Shown piece by piece: positions 14,069-25,319 of a DNA stretch of 64,000 nt. A program made the position numbers and the translations under genes. Source of the DNA: Lethocerus indicus. Lineage: Eukaryota > Arthropoda > Insecta > Hemiptera > Belostomatidae. The DNA is taken from assembly GCA_019843655.1 (NCBI GenBank), contig JACDQD010000006.1, positions 2,108,001 to 2,172,000 of the forward strand, given 5' to 3'. The notes under the pieces were generated by a model, which saw only the letters and a list, made by a program, of their open reading frames with translations, ran no database searches and was not told where the DNA came from. The stretch's first letter is position 1. Each line of letters opens with the position of its first letter.

Positions 14069-15343
14069 CGGGTGGGAGCGAGTGCTAAAGTGTTCAAACA
14101 GCCATTAAAGGTTCTAGCCGTGCTAGTTGGGCACCCTTCGGGAAAAGCCCTATATTGTGTTTCAAACCATCCCCTCCCCCACCGCCCTCATCCGGCGGCG
14201 TCCTTACGGGGGTCGTCTCCTCCAGGGTGTTTACGTCGCCACTGGCGTCTCCTCGTTTGGGGCGTAACGATGGAGAGTTCGTATATTGTCGAGAGACCGT
14301 TTGAGTTTCTTGAAGTTGGCAGAAATTCGTGTCCGATGTGGAGATAATTCGGGGTATTCGCTCCGGAACTTTCGACATGTTGGACTCGCTCACGAAGTCC
14401 CGAGCTGTGACAAAAACCGAAATATAAAACCTCGTGTTTAGTATAGTTATTTGTTCGGTCTTAGCACCGTGGACCGGTTTTGTGGTGGGTCTCTTGAATA
14501 TGTCGAGGAAGGAAATATATCCGCGTAGAAAAATACAAGAAAATATGTTTGTTCTATCGTAATTAAATTTATCTTCCCAATAACGTGAATAGTCCACTTT
14601 GTAGTTTCTAAAAAAATTGCTGGTCTAAACAAGCGATGCAAGAATAATTTAACACGAAATATTCAAGATATTTAAACAATTTTACGGGTTTAAATTTCCT
14701 CCTTTTTAATCTAAAAGTAACCAGTGATTAGAATATTATATTCGGCCATAGATTGCGGACAAACTAGGTCTGAGGCGCCGACATGTTTTACGAAAATGCA
14801 AGACTAGATTTTAGTCGAATATGAGGCGGTGTTGAACTCGAAAAGGCGAAGTGGAAATTTCAGAAACTTGCCTTTTATCCACTTTCAACCTTTCCGCCTC
14901 AAGACATTTTTCGGGAGGGCAACACAAGCCAACTTCATAAAGAATGTAAGAATAACTTAAAATCTAAAATATGTTTCGGCAGATTCTCATAGACGTAAGT
15001 AAAAGCATATAGGAATAAGCTAACAAATATTGTAACGCACGAGGCAGCTTAGGACAAAATTTTAATTCTGTAAATCAGTAAATAGTATGCAATTCGATTC
15101 ATATCGTCCAATACATACAAAACGGCCAAAATTTTAAAAATAATTTTATTGTAACCTCACTATACTGGAATGTGAAAATTGCACATCTACTATGCAACAA
15201 GCAATGTTGCCGTGTTTCTTCACCAGTTACGAACAGTCTCGTAAGACGCCGGATCGTATTACGAAGCGGAATTGAGACAAACAGTAGGGCGGAAGCAAAC
15301 AGATAAATGCTTCATTAATATTACAATTCGTAGAGGGACACCC

Positions 15344-15402
15344 GAGAGAGATGGAGGGAGGGAGAGAGAGTGAGAGGGAGAGAGAGAGAGAGAGAGGGGG
15401 GG
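15344..15402. repeat. GA-rich microsatellite, interrupted
   Basis: A purine stretch of GA and GGA units with a few interruptions, ending in a G-run. A GAGA-type simple repeat with no further context. Confidence 0.9.
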
Positions 15403-16780
15403 ACTCGCCTCCGTCAATTAGGGAAATTCCGTTGGGGTGAATTTCATGCTCGACGTTATTCAGGCCCCGCTTTAGGGCCGTTTCGCCTTCTTCTATATTT
15501 ATTAATCATTCCGCGACCGTGTTACAGAAAATGTTATTAAATAACAGACATAACGGCGAGAGGAGGAAGAGCCGGTTTATGAGAACAAATGGTTGAACAA
15601 TGTGTGTCCATGTGTTGGCCAGCAGTGACTATAGACGGTCATGAATTTCGGTTAAACGCCGCTTAGTTTGAGCATGGACGGGAGAGTACACTGTAGCCGG
15701 CTGTTACAGTTCGACAATAACTCTTAACGAATATAAATGTTAGTTAAATTGAAAGAAAATGTATTCGATCCGTCACAGAAATTCAGATCTCGAACGGACG
15801 GATCTGACGACAAAGCTAAGCGATTTACAATTTTTAAATATCTTTATTTTTTGTTCTATTTATTCAGCTATAAATAAATCGTAATATAGGCTTAAAATAT
15901 GAATAACTTCCAACCTAAATACAGATCTTGAAGTCCTGGTTGTCCCTGACCTGCCATACAAAAATTCAACAAATTCCATTACCGAATTACACAAAGTCCT
16001 AATCCCATGGTCCAAACCCTACTTATTGTTGAAAATCTAAACTTTCCCTACAGGAAAAGGAAGTGACCGCTTGATTTAAGCAATAAATAAAATAAAAATT
16101 AAAGGGTGAAATTCAGTGTTCTCCTCCATTCTCCTCTATTTATTATTAGTGCTACTTTAATAACCGATGTCGCTGATTGTATTTTACAGATGTGACAATA
16201 AAACGGTTAAAAAATAGTTTAATGTTCGGGAAAATGTTAACCGTAGGCAAAAACTCTAGGACCTAATTCAGTCTTAATCGAGAATATTCGACTGGTCGTA
16301 AACCGCCATTAGCGCCGAACCACTCTAAGTAGCGTTAATTATCCTTGCTAGGTTCTAATGTAAGCTGGATCCCAACCGCAATCCGCGGTACTTCAATTGG
16401 CACGTATCACGAACATACTTTGCAGGGGTCTCGTACCGCTTGTACAACAGGAAGCTTTACAGCTGCGGTTTTTATTATGTTTCGCAAAAACTACCGACAC
16501 GAACGGACGTTACGGGTAACGTAAGATATTTATAATGAAATTTTGAAGCAGTTAAAAACCAATTTGTTTCCTCCAGTCTTACAGAGGCCACTTTAGAGTT
16601 CTTACATTGTGCAGAACTCGAGTTTGATTTAATGGCTCTTCATTATATTTATCGTTTCCGCCTTCGGTTACCACTTTCGCGATTTTCTCTTATCTTTCTT
16701 GGAAAAAAAATTGCCGCCATTCCGTTCTTCACTTCATCCCTCCCGTAGTGACCGGCAGGCTTTCGAAAAATATTACTTAC

Positions 16781-16858
16781 CGTCAAATAGCAGTTTATCG
16801 GCCTCTGGCCGTTTTCGTTTTTTACAACAGCCGATCCGAAAGTGGGAACACAGCCGTT
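16781..16858 (-). CDS. Candidate internal coding exon (unidentified protein)
   Basis: On the minus strand a 78-base stretch is bounded by an acceptor (GAGTGTGTTCAG, plus 16859-16870) and a consensus donor (GTAAGT, plus 16775-16780). The length is exactly 26 codons. In phase 0 it reads NGCVPTFGSAVVKNENGQRP then INCYLT. A second frame is also open (it contains CSHFRIGCCKKRKRPEADK), and the third has a stop. I do not recognise either peptide. The good borders and open frames make it one of the better exon candidates here, but two open frames and no neighbour exon keep it uncertain. Confidence 0.35.
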
Positions 16859-17680
16859 CTGAACACACTCACGTTGTGCAATAGTTGTGCAACTATGAAC
16901 ACAAATAAAAGTTGAGTCAAACGCCTTTCTGTCTGGTCGACGATTGTGTTTACGTGGTTTGCAGTAGGTGGGGGATCGAGCAAATGGTTCATTCTGCATC
17001 AATCTGTCTCAATGTTCCAGGTACCAAAGGTTAACCCAAATATAAACCGTTCGCCTAAAGGTTAAGGCATATCAATCGAATTAAAATATTATACGTCAAT
17101 TCAATTTCATCTTATAATTTCATATGTGTCGCTATGTTACCAACAGCTCGTTGTTTTTTTTGGGAGATTTTCTTATATCTTTGATTTAAGGATTTACTAG
17201 TCTGAATGTAAGCCGTTCGAGTACGTTGTTTTTGCCAGTTTCTTTACTGTTCTTGATAGCATTTGGAAAAGGTTCCCACTGATGGGCTGGCTGGCAACTG
17301 TATCTTAAACTTAGTTCGACTTCGATCTTCTCTCAGGAACTTTACTTCGGCGGTTCGAACACCCGATGGGGTCCTAACCGCAAAATTTCCTCGTGGCCGC
17401 TTTTTCCCAGGTTTCGAACTGAAAGCTCCCTGTTCCGCCCCTTTGTGGTTGCGACTTCCTATAATTATATTTAAATCTCCAAAATGGGACTGGATCATTT
17501 TTGAAGTGCGATGCGTGCTAATTTTTTTTTGGAGCAAGATGGGGCATTTGCTTGGGGATGTCAACAGCTGGTCCATAGAGTCGCTAAGGGCCGGAATCGA
17601 CAAAACGGTTAAAAATATAGACAAAAATAAATTTTCAAGGATAACCATCGGGCTTTCAGTCCTGTAATAAATGATAGTGT
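16859..17680. other. Noncoding stretch, overlapping short frames only
   Basis: Both strands of 17244-17667 have an open frame of about 134 codons, but they mirror each other, carry no domain and show no splice or start context. I treat them as chance frames. Confidence 0.5.
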
Positions 17681-18023
17681 TAAGTGTAGATTAAGTGTAG
17701 ATTAAGTGTAGATTAAGTGTAGATTAAGTGTAGATTAAGTGTAGATTAAGTGTAGATTAAGTGTAGATTAAGTGTAGATTAAGTGTAGATTAAGTGTAGA
17801 TTAAGTGTAGATTAAGTGTAGATTAAGTGTAGATTAAGTGTAGATTAAGTGTAGATTAAGTGTAGATTAAGTGTAGATTAAGTGTAGATTAAGTGTAGAT
17901 TAAGTGTAGATTAAGTGTAGATTAAGTGTAGATTAAGTGTAGATTAAGTGTAGATTAAGTGTAGATTAAGTGTAGATTAAGTGTAGATTAAGTGTAGATT
18001 AAGTGTAGATTAAGTGTAGATTA
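17681..18023 (+). repeat. 11-bp minisatellite, ~31 copies
   Basis: The unit TAAGTGTAGAT is repeated without variation for about 343 bases. The lack of divergence between units points to recent expansion or ongoing homogenisation. It ends in TTATGTGAATGTGG and then a foldback listed separately. Confidence 0.97.
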
Positions 18024-18092
18024 TGTGAATGTGGATTAATCCACACTTAATCCTCACTTAATCCTTACAAAATTACTAGATTAAGTGTAGGT
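18024..18092. repeat. Foldback end of the 11-bp minisatellite
   Basis: Directly after the array is the palindrome GTGGATTAATCCAC (18031-18044), then ACACTTAATCC and TCACTTAATCC, which are the same unit on the opposite strand. A forward unit (AGATTAAGTGTAG) returns at about 18080-18092. Two or three inverted units therefore cap about 31 direct ones and could fold back onto them. Confidence 0.85.
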
Positions 18093-21000
18093 CAAGTCTA
18101 ACTGCAGTGGCTTCAGCACTAGATTACTCGGTGCGGCTGAGATATCCGTCTCCTTTCTTTGTGCCAGTGAAATACGATTTCGGCAACCCTCGTGGAAATC
18201 ACCGAGTAATTTCGAAACGCGCTCAAACGCTTTTGTCTGAAAATTTCCAATTGAAACGGCGAAGGCACGTAACCGGCAGAGAATTCAAATAAGTGTTAGC
18301 CGTCCTAGATCTTAGCGAGGAAAGGTCGCCGGTCCCAATCGGCAGTTCGATTTTTATGTTTTTGATATTGGTTATATCGGATGCAAGGGATTCTACCGCG
18401 TTTTAAAAACGAGTGTGGGCTGATGGTAGTTCCTTACATAGTTCACGTACCTGTATATTTGTAGGTACAATTTTTTATGTCCCTTTATTCTACCGATAAA
18501 GAAACCAGCCACTGGTGGCACTGTTCTACTGGCTGAGGAGAGGGATTCATCCCATAAATTAGGATGACTCGCGGAATGAAACATTAGCGACAGGGATTTT
18601 ATGACTCGCAGAAGTCTAGTAGTTAAACTCGGAGTTTCCACACTACCTTCCCATTTCCCGTTTTTATATGCGAATCACAATTTAACTTATTGGCTAAACA
18701 CTTGGCGACCTTTTCCCGAATTATGCCGTGGAAATAATGTGTCGGCTCTTTGCACAGTATTTCACTTCTCAAGACATTTCACTTCTTGACAGTATGTCCA
18801 ATTCTAGATGAATATAAACTGAAAGAACTGGGTCAAATAAAACGCCGTTTTATACTAGCTGGGAAGCTTAACTTAAGTTATGAATGTAATTTCACGATAC
18901 AAATTTAAATATTATTAGTTTAAGAATAATTTATAAGTTTCGTGTCATATTTTTCTTATATTTGAAACACTGACTTCGATTTGACGAAGGAATATGCTTT
19001 GTTAGCAGAAGATGATTGTATTAAACTATTTATTTTCCAAAACGCCACAAATTATTGTTAATTTCAGAGGAATTCTTCAATGTACAATCCAATGGCCAGA
19101 ATACAGACGCTTAGATGTTGTAAATTTTGGTCACGTCTAACTCTAATTTCGGTCAAAAAAATAAAATATTTTTGTACGCCCGACACTAGAACATTTGTAC
19201 AAGTTTCATGACGTCTAATAACAATAAACGTTACAGCCTCTCAGGCTGTAGACATAAACATTGCCAGAGGAGGGCTAAGAAAGCCGCAACCATACACGTT
19301 ACCTTCTCAGCCTCTACTAACTTAGATATATACTTCTATGCCCAGCTTCTGAAATTCGGTTAAAAAAATAATTTTTTTTTACACCGACACTAGAACATTT
19401 ATATAAGTTCCATTACATCTCCTGGTGTTGGCAAATTGTACGGAATAAGCCGGAATATTACGGATTTGTTGTCTGCCTAACCCCCGTATTCGTTGTCGGT
19501 CGATAGACCCGTAGTATAACGATGATTCATGAGCTTTGCCGAAACGAGAGAGAGATATGTATATATATATTCAGGCGTTCCTCGGTGAAATATTCGTCGG
19601 AATATAGGAATAAGTTCAAAGTTCACGCGGCCAACCAGTTCACTCGGACAGCGGATGAAGACTGGTCGGATTTACGGGGATGAAAATAAATCTCAATTCG
19701 AATTCCTCCCTCTTATTCGGCGGTACGAGCGCTACGTTCTGGATTCCGGACGCTGCTCCTGTTACAAAACACTTTCGGCGATAGATCTTCCGCCTTTCGA
19801 TGGACCGAATTTTTTCCCCGTTTTTATCGCCCCAGAGGCCGCAGGAGGAAAACAACCTAAGGGTCTTTCAATACCAGTTAGCGCTATTTCCCTAACGGCA
19901 TAAATCGAAAATGACACCCCCTGTAACATCGTTACACCCTGTTACAGATATTCGATTATTTAGGACAGAATTAGAATAAACGGTGTTTCTATAAATGTAT
20001 GCACTATTCTATTTAATACATAATAATAGTACACATTCCAGCCTCTTTATGTTTTTATACATATATTTATTAAGTTTTTAATATTAGTTCCGCACTCAAT
20101 CCACTGGAGTTTGCAATCAGTTTGCACTCCTGTAAGTGACTTGGCATTGAATTTTATGCATTTGAAAGACTGGTGCGAAGGATCATTTTATAACTGTTAT
20201 ATTAAAACCTTTCTATCTTACACCAATCAAACATAAATTCGTAAATTTCAGAGTCAAATAAAATTTTAAATGGGCGGAAATCATGGAAAGAATGGACAGA
20301 AATTTTCAAAATCCTTAGAAAAAAATGTTAAAACATGCTATAAAAGTTGTGAAAATAGAAGCTGAGAATAAAGAAACCGTTCAGAGCGTTTCTGGTTCAA
20401 TTTCTCTCCTTCATTTTTTTCGGAATCAAAAAGTCTCCTCTTAGATAATATTTTCGTTACTGGTGACGTTAAAACTGTTACAGCCGGGAAACGAAAAGCT
20501 ATAAATCGACCGATAACAGAGTTAAATGGCGGGGGCGTGAGGGGACACCCGCAGGTGGGTAAATCACCGGCAGTTCGACGTAGATCCCAACCTGCCGATG
20601 AATTATTTCAGTCGGTCCGATTAATTTTAACACAACGTTTGGTCGACGCCCCGCTCAGATTCAATTATCGTCGGCCACCGCGGTCGGGGGGGGGGGGTTC
20701 TAATTAAACGCGGCGGTTTCATATTTACTGCGGCAAATATTATTAGGCCCAACCCTGTTTCCCAACACTATTCGGCCATTTCTAGTTTTCGAAATGTTTT
20801 TGTCATCTGAAATTTTCTCAGGAATTCTTCCAGGAAATATCGATAAAACTAGAAAATTGAAGTCAGTGTCACGTGGTCTGATAAACAAAATTCAATGTTC
20901 TTTCTCTGGTTTATCCGAGTATTATTCTATTAACATTACAACATAAAGACAAATCTATATAATTCCCACATTATTCTTTGATTGGGTTATTTTATAATTA

Positions 21001-22429
21001 CCTATTGTTTTCATTTTCGGTATGTAATTACATTTTTTCGTTACGTAAAAACCCATTATTTTAAAGCCTACTATTTTAAAGTCCTGCTTATACATATTTA
21101 GTATTTTACCTGGTGATACTGACACAGTTGCACTATTATGCCAGTTTTATTACGACCGAGAACTAATTTAGGGATTTCTCTAGAAAAACGTAATGCGATA
21201 TGAAAATGTAAAGAGGCCGGTAAAATCTTGAGCTCGACGATAGCTGCAAATTCGGGCAAGTTGATGATTGGGAAGTTGGGGCGGCGGGAGGGCGATGGAG
21301 GGTCCGTGAAAACGGTGAAATTAGGAACACCACTAGTCGAGGCTTTCATTAAGAAACTTAATTAAAACCGAGACCAACCCCGCCCCCTAAATCGGACTCT
21401 TCACCGTCTACTGGGCCTATCTTTTCAAGACTAATTTTAATCTAATTTCCCACCCCCCTCACTCACTATCTGGGACCCGGCGACCATTGTTTTATTTGTT
21501 AAGGTTAACATCCATGAAATGAAAGAACAAAAAGAAGAAGGTTCATCTCGTTTTAAATATATGCAAGGATGTCATCAGTAATTGTTTCTTTTGTATTGTT
21601 GGACGTAAAGTGTGTCGCAAGTCTGTTACTGTCACGATTCGTCGACGAGGTCTAAATTTAAAATTAAGGCATGGACCACATAGCACGCGCATCGGAAAGA
21701 CCGCCCAACGAGGGATGATTTGTTCTGTGTCTGAGGTATACAGAAGATATTAAAGGAGTGGAGGAAAAGGATTGGGTAGGAAAATGTAGGTCGAGTACTA
21801 ACCGGCATAAAGCGGGAACGACATTCAAGCGTGGAATCTGAACCTATAGCCAGTAAGCTTTCGGTTTTTCTGAAGAATCCAAAGACAAAATAGAACTAAA
21901 CGAAACTAAAAAGTCCACCGATATCAGTGCTACAGCGCAGAATTACTCGTCAATAATAATAATAATAATTGAAAAATCAATCATCAATCAACCTCTTCGA
22001 GGTGTAATCATCGATCATCGATTGATTGATCCTGACAATTATCACTAAAAGAAACAGCTCATCGGTCAATTATGTGTAATTCGAATATAATGCTTCGTGT
22101 TTCCATTAATAATCAATCATTATCGTGAATGACGGATGGCCAGCTCTCACGGCGGAGCTAATCCCAGCCTCGGGCGCTAATACTAAACACGCAATACGCG
22201 CCTGCACAGCGTGAGGCAGTACCAACTGCGCCGTACTCTGTACGTTAATTTAGAGAGGAATTTCACTTATTTTCGAGCGGTAATAAAAGATCAGCAGCGA
22301 TATCATAGTTTTTCAATGCATTCTTTAACAGAATATTTATTTATTATTAATGAGGGCGAAACTGTTGCCGTCTAGGTAGGGATCTCCCGTTAGAATTGAA
22401 ATATTAATTTCGCGAAAAATTTCAGAAAA
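18093..22429. other. Noncoding stretch with a direct repeat
   Basis: No gene recognised. It contains the spaced direct repeat at 19144-19420, a G-run at 20688-20698, a small TAA repeat at about 21956-21970, and AT/GC patchwork like the rest of the window. Confidence 0.5.
19144..19420 (+). repeat. Spaced direct repeat, ~75 bp twice, offset ~204 bp
   Basis: 19144-19218 and 19350-19420 share AATTCGGT/TTTCGGTC, an A-run, a T-run, then GACACTAGAACATTT, AAGTT and CAT.AC.TCT in the same order. The sequence between contains the small hairpin CAGCCT-CTC-AGGCTG. This may be a two-unit tandem duplication with a period near 204 bp, or fragments of one repeat family. Confidence 0.7.
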
Positions 22430-22442
22430 TATACAATTTTTT

Positions 22443-22490
22443 GTAGGTTCGTGATGTTGCTGTCTCCTCTCGCTGGTTTGGTCTTTTGCT
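22443..22490 (-). repeat. Inverted left arm of the hammerhead element
   Basis: This arm is the reverse complement of the ribozyme's downstream tail (22665-22715). Read on the minus strand it begins TAGCAAAAGACCAAACCAGC, i.e. with the first base after the predicted ribozyme cleavage site, and contains none of the ribozyme core. Confidence 0.85.
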
Positions 22491-22631
22491 AATTTTGTTT
22501 TTCAATAACAATAACAGAACACATATATATATAAACGACTGACATATTGACAAACACTACAGTACATGTGAAAGTGACAGTGCAGTGAGGATGCCCAAAA
22601 AACATGCAAAGTGCTAACAGTGACTAACACC

Positions 22632-22668
22632 GCTACTGAAGATGGCGAGCGGCCGAAACCGGTCTAGC
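22632..22668 (+). ncRNA. Type I hammerhead ribozyme, intact core
   Basis: Self-cleaving RNA motif. Parts in order: stem I strand GCTA (22632-22635), core CTGAAGA (22636-22642), an unpaired T, stem II GGC/GCC (22644-22646 and 22652-22654) with loop GAGCG, core GAAA (22655-22658), helix III inside ACCGGT (22658-22663), cleavage base C22664, and stem I strand TAGC (22665-22668), which pairs perfectly with GCTA. All invariant residues are present. Helix III is the self-complementary ACCGGU with no loop, so stable folding probably needs two ribozymes in a dimer, as known for minimal hammerheads of Penelope-like elements. Activity is inferred. Confidence 0.82.
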
Positions 22669-22771
22669 AAAAGACCAAACCAGCGAGAGCAGACAGAAAC
22701 ATCACGAACCTACAGTATTCCAACCCCTCGCAGACCACAAAACAGGTATATCAAATTATACAATTTTTTGT

Positions 22772-24150
22772 TTTAGCACAGAAAAATATCCGTTACATAG
22801 AGGCAACATTGAACAAAGGATTCATTCTCTGTTTACGCAACCCGGTTAGGTTATATAGAATATAACTAATATTACATTCATTTTTTGACATGCTTTCAAT
22901 TACCCACACTTCGTGACTTTCCCACTTCCCTTATTGTTTGTAGTGGTGGATTTGGGTGGTGAGGATTGACTAGGAATATGGGTCACAACTACGTGTAGAA
23001 GTTGGAGCGTTAATTGTGAATTTACACAAAGTGTACGCTTGCACCTTTCATCTGAATTCTCCATAGCCATTCGGAAATTAGTTTAATGAAGTCGTTATTT
23101 TCTCTATAAAATAAAATATCGATATATTGTATTAATAATCTCGTAACTGTCTGTAATGAAGGTGCCGATTCCTTCCTAGAGATGGCGAATAGCCCCTAAA
23201 ACGCATATCCCTTCTAATCTATTTTGACTTTCCAGCTATTCAAGAGTGGGTTCATTCGTATTCACGTGCCAGGTTGACGTGCATATGCATGGCGAGTAGG
23301 CGGGGGGGGTTCTGTGGCAAAAGAGGCCGGCTGTGGGATCTGTCAGTGAATCGGTTATTGTATTGCGGTCACAGAGTTTGGGGCTGGCGGACAAAGCCGC
23401 TGAATCCGCCCTAATGGAGATTGGTTGCACACAGCCTCTACCGCCACCCACCGCCGTTTCCACTCCAGTTTATCAAACTATACTCACTACCGTGTTCACT
23501 CCGGTTCACGCGAGGCCCACACGAATTATCCGCCTATTTAACATTATCGTTCGTTAAAAAAAGGAGTAAACCGGTCGTCAGTAAATATACCACCGAGACT
23601 TCGTTTATAAGTTTTATTGGAGAATTTCTATGAGGCCATTTCTATAACTGTTATATGCCCAAAGAACGAAGGATGTTCGAAACATCTTTGACCTTCATTT
23701 CTTCGATTGTTTCCATTATTTGATAGAATGAAAAATAATTACAATCACGGTTTGTGCCATTAAACAAGCGCTTGAGTTAAAAATTTTCAGTATAAAAGTC
23801 TGCAATGCTGCACCTTTTGTAGGTCTAAAAAATGTCCAAAAATCCAAAAAAACTAGTAGTAATTATTAAGTGTCGTTGCGCAATACTGTGCCGCGTTTAA
23901 CATTAGATTTCAAAATTTCAACCGACTAAAAGAGAGTTCGCTAGAATTGAATATGTCAGAGTTTTCCTGACTAAATTATTTCCCATCTTAAAAGTTATAA
24001 AGCTGTGGATCCATACACATAGTGATGTGCCCACGCATGCTGGAGATACGGTGAAAATGGGGTAACTGGTGGGGGAATGTCGATTCGGCTTAGGGCGACG
24101 CGACAGGTCTACAATATTCCGTAATGTTACTGATACATGTATTGACTGAC
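22772..24150. other. Noncoding stretch
   Basis: No gene is supported. Frames at 23236-23633 overlap on both strands in a CpG-containing patch, and none has a recognisable domain or good splice borders. Confidence 0.45.
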
Positions 24151-24314
24151 CTGTGGGATATATAATGAGGGTTGGCCTCTTGTTGTTGTGCTGTTGGTGC
24201 TGATGCTGGGGCTGGGGCTGGGGCTGGGGCTGGTGGTGGGCGGGGGTCGGCCGTGTTGAGGAAGCCACCGCCGGTTCCACGACACGTGCCCCCGACATCG
24301 CCGCCCCTACTAAC
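24151..24314 (-). CDS. Candidate low-complexity coding exon (Q/P/H- or P/A-rich)
   Basis: On the minus strand, 164 bases lie between an acceptor (GCTTGTGTTGCAG) and a donor (CACAG then GTCAGT, plus 24145-24150). It includes a CCCCAG hexanucleotide run (24203-24232). Two frames are open. One reads GAAMSGARVVEPAVASSTRP followed by HHQPQPQPQPQHQHQQHNNK; the other reads GGDVGGTCRGTGGGFLNTAD followed by a proline-alanine run and QQQEANPHYISH. Both look like arthropod low-complexity linker. Composition differs sharply from the AT-rich DNA around it. No family is recognised. A second acceptor 13 bases upstream is possible. It could instead be a noncoding GC-rich repeat. Confidence 0.35.
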
Positions 24315-25319
24315 CTGCAACACAAGCCTGTAATAGGGTCGGGCCTAACTTCAACCAGAACGGCGTTAACATTTTTTTCAAATAATTACGCTATTAATTA
24401 TTCCAGCATTATTAAAATTATGTTTAATTGTATCATTAAATATATATAATAATTAATTTTCTAAATACTTTCAATAAATTTATTGCCCCATAATCATTAT
24501 TATTTAGTCGAATTAATTAATTTAAAATATTTGTTCCTTTATAATAATGCGATAATAGAATAAATATTAGTATAAAAAGAGACGTTGTTTTTATTTCCCA
24601 CTTATTAGCATTTATAGTACCAATTTCAAATTATTATTCCGTCATTATTATAAAAAAAAACCAATTATTCTATAATTGCGTTAGAATTATTCTAAATATA
24701 TCTCTCATTTAATACCGGCTCCGTATTGGAATAAATTGAATAAATGTTTCTTTCCGATGCGAAAAGCGGTTCTCTGGTAAACATTGAAAGGAGCTTGTTA
24801 TCAAACCAATTTAACTGTAAAGCGTACTTCGATAGCTTTAAAAGACCCCGCTGTCTGAAACAGTCTGAAATTCTAGGTCAAGAAAACGGCCAATGAATTC
24901 GGAACGAGACCGTTGAAAATGTAATCTCCCCCCTTTGAGCCGGAATTCGGTCTACCGAGAAATAAACACAATTCGGTGTAATACACGAAGGTATTAGGGA
25001 ACCTTTTGTCAGGATGAAAAAAAAAATCAATTCACGCGTTGTAAGGATAATATGAAACATTTTGCTTCTATTTCGAGTTATTCAAATTTCATTGTTTTCC
25101 TCTCTGTTCTGCGCGTAATCTGCTTTACCGGTCGGAATACGGCGGTTCGGTCCGTAAGCCCGGCGTTTCAATTTTCCCGATTACGCCCCACTTTGCCAGG
25201 GTTAAACGGCCTCGACAAAGCCGTTCGGAGAAGACATATTCCCGGCGGGCATAAACCTCCTCTTGAGGGCGCGTCGGACGCGTCAAACGAAGTTACCAGG
25301 AGACGTGGAAATAGATAAA

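Larger units (their letters stand above)
13601..16780. other. Noncoding stretch with microsatellites
   Basis: No supported gene. The GC-rich patch at about 14150-14290 is open on both strands, but the frames have no recognisable domain. Two simple repeats (14046-14068 and 15344-15402) are listed separately. Confidence 0.5.
22430..22771 (+). mobile_element. Complete short hammerhead-bearing retroelement with 15-bp target-site duplication
   Basis: The element (about 22445-22756, 312 bp) is bounded by direct repeats TATACAATTTTTTGT at 22430-22444 and 22757-22771. Its left end (22443-22490) is the reverse complement of 22665-22715, with arms of about 48 bases and few mismatches. Next come an AT-rich spacer, the family motif GTGACAGTGCAGTGAGGATG (22573-22592), a hammerhead core (22632-22668) and a tail ending GGTATATCAAAT. 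There is no coding sequence, so it must move in trans. The variable-length duplications in this family indicate target-primed reverse transcription rather than a cut-and-paste transposon. It resembles non-autonomous Penelope-like or retrozyme elements; the exact class is inferred. Confidence 0.85.
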
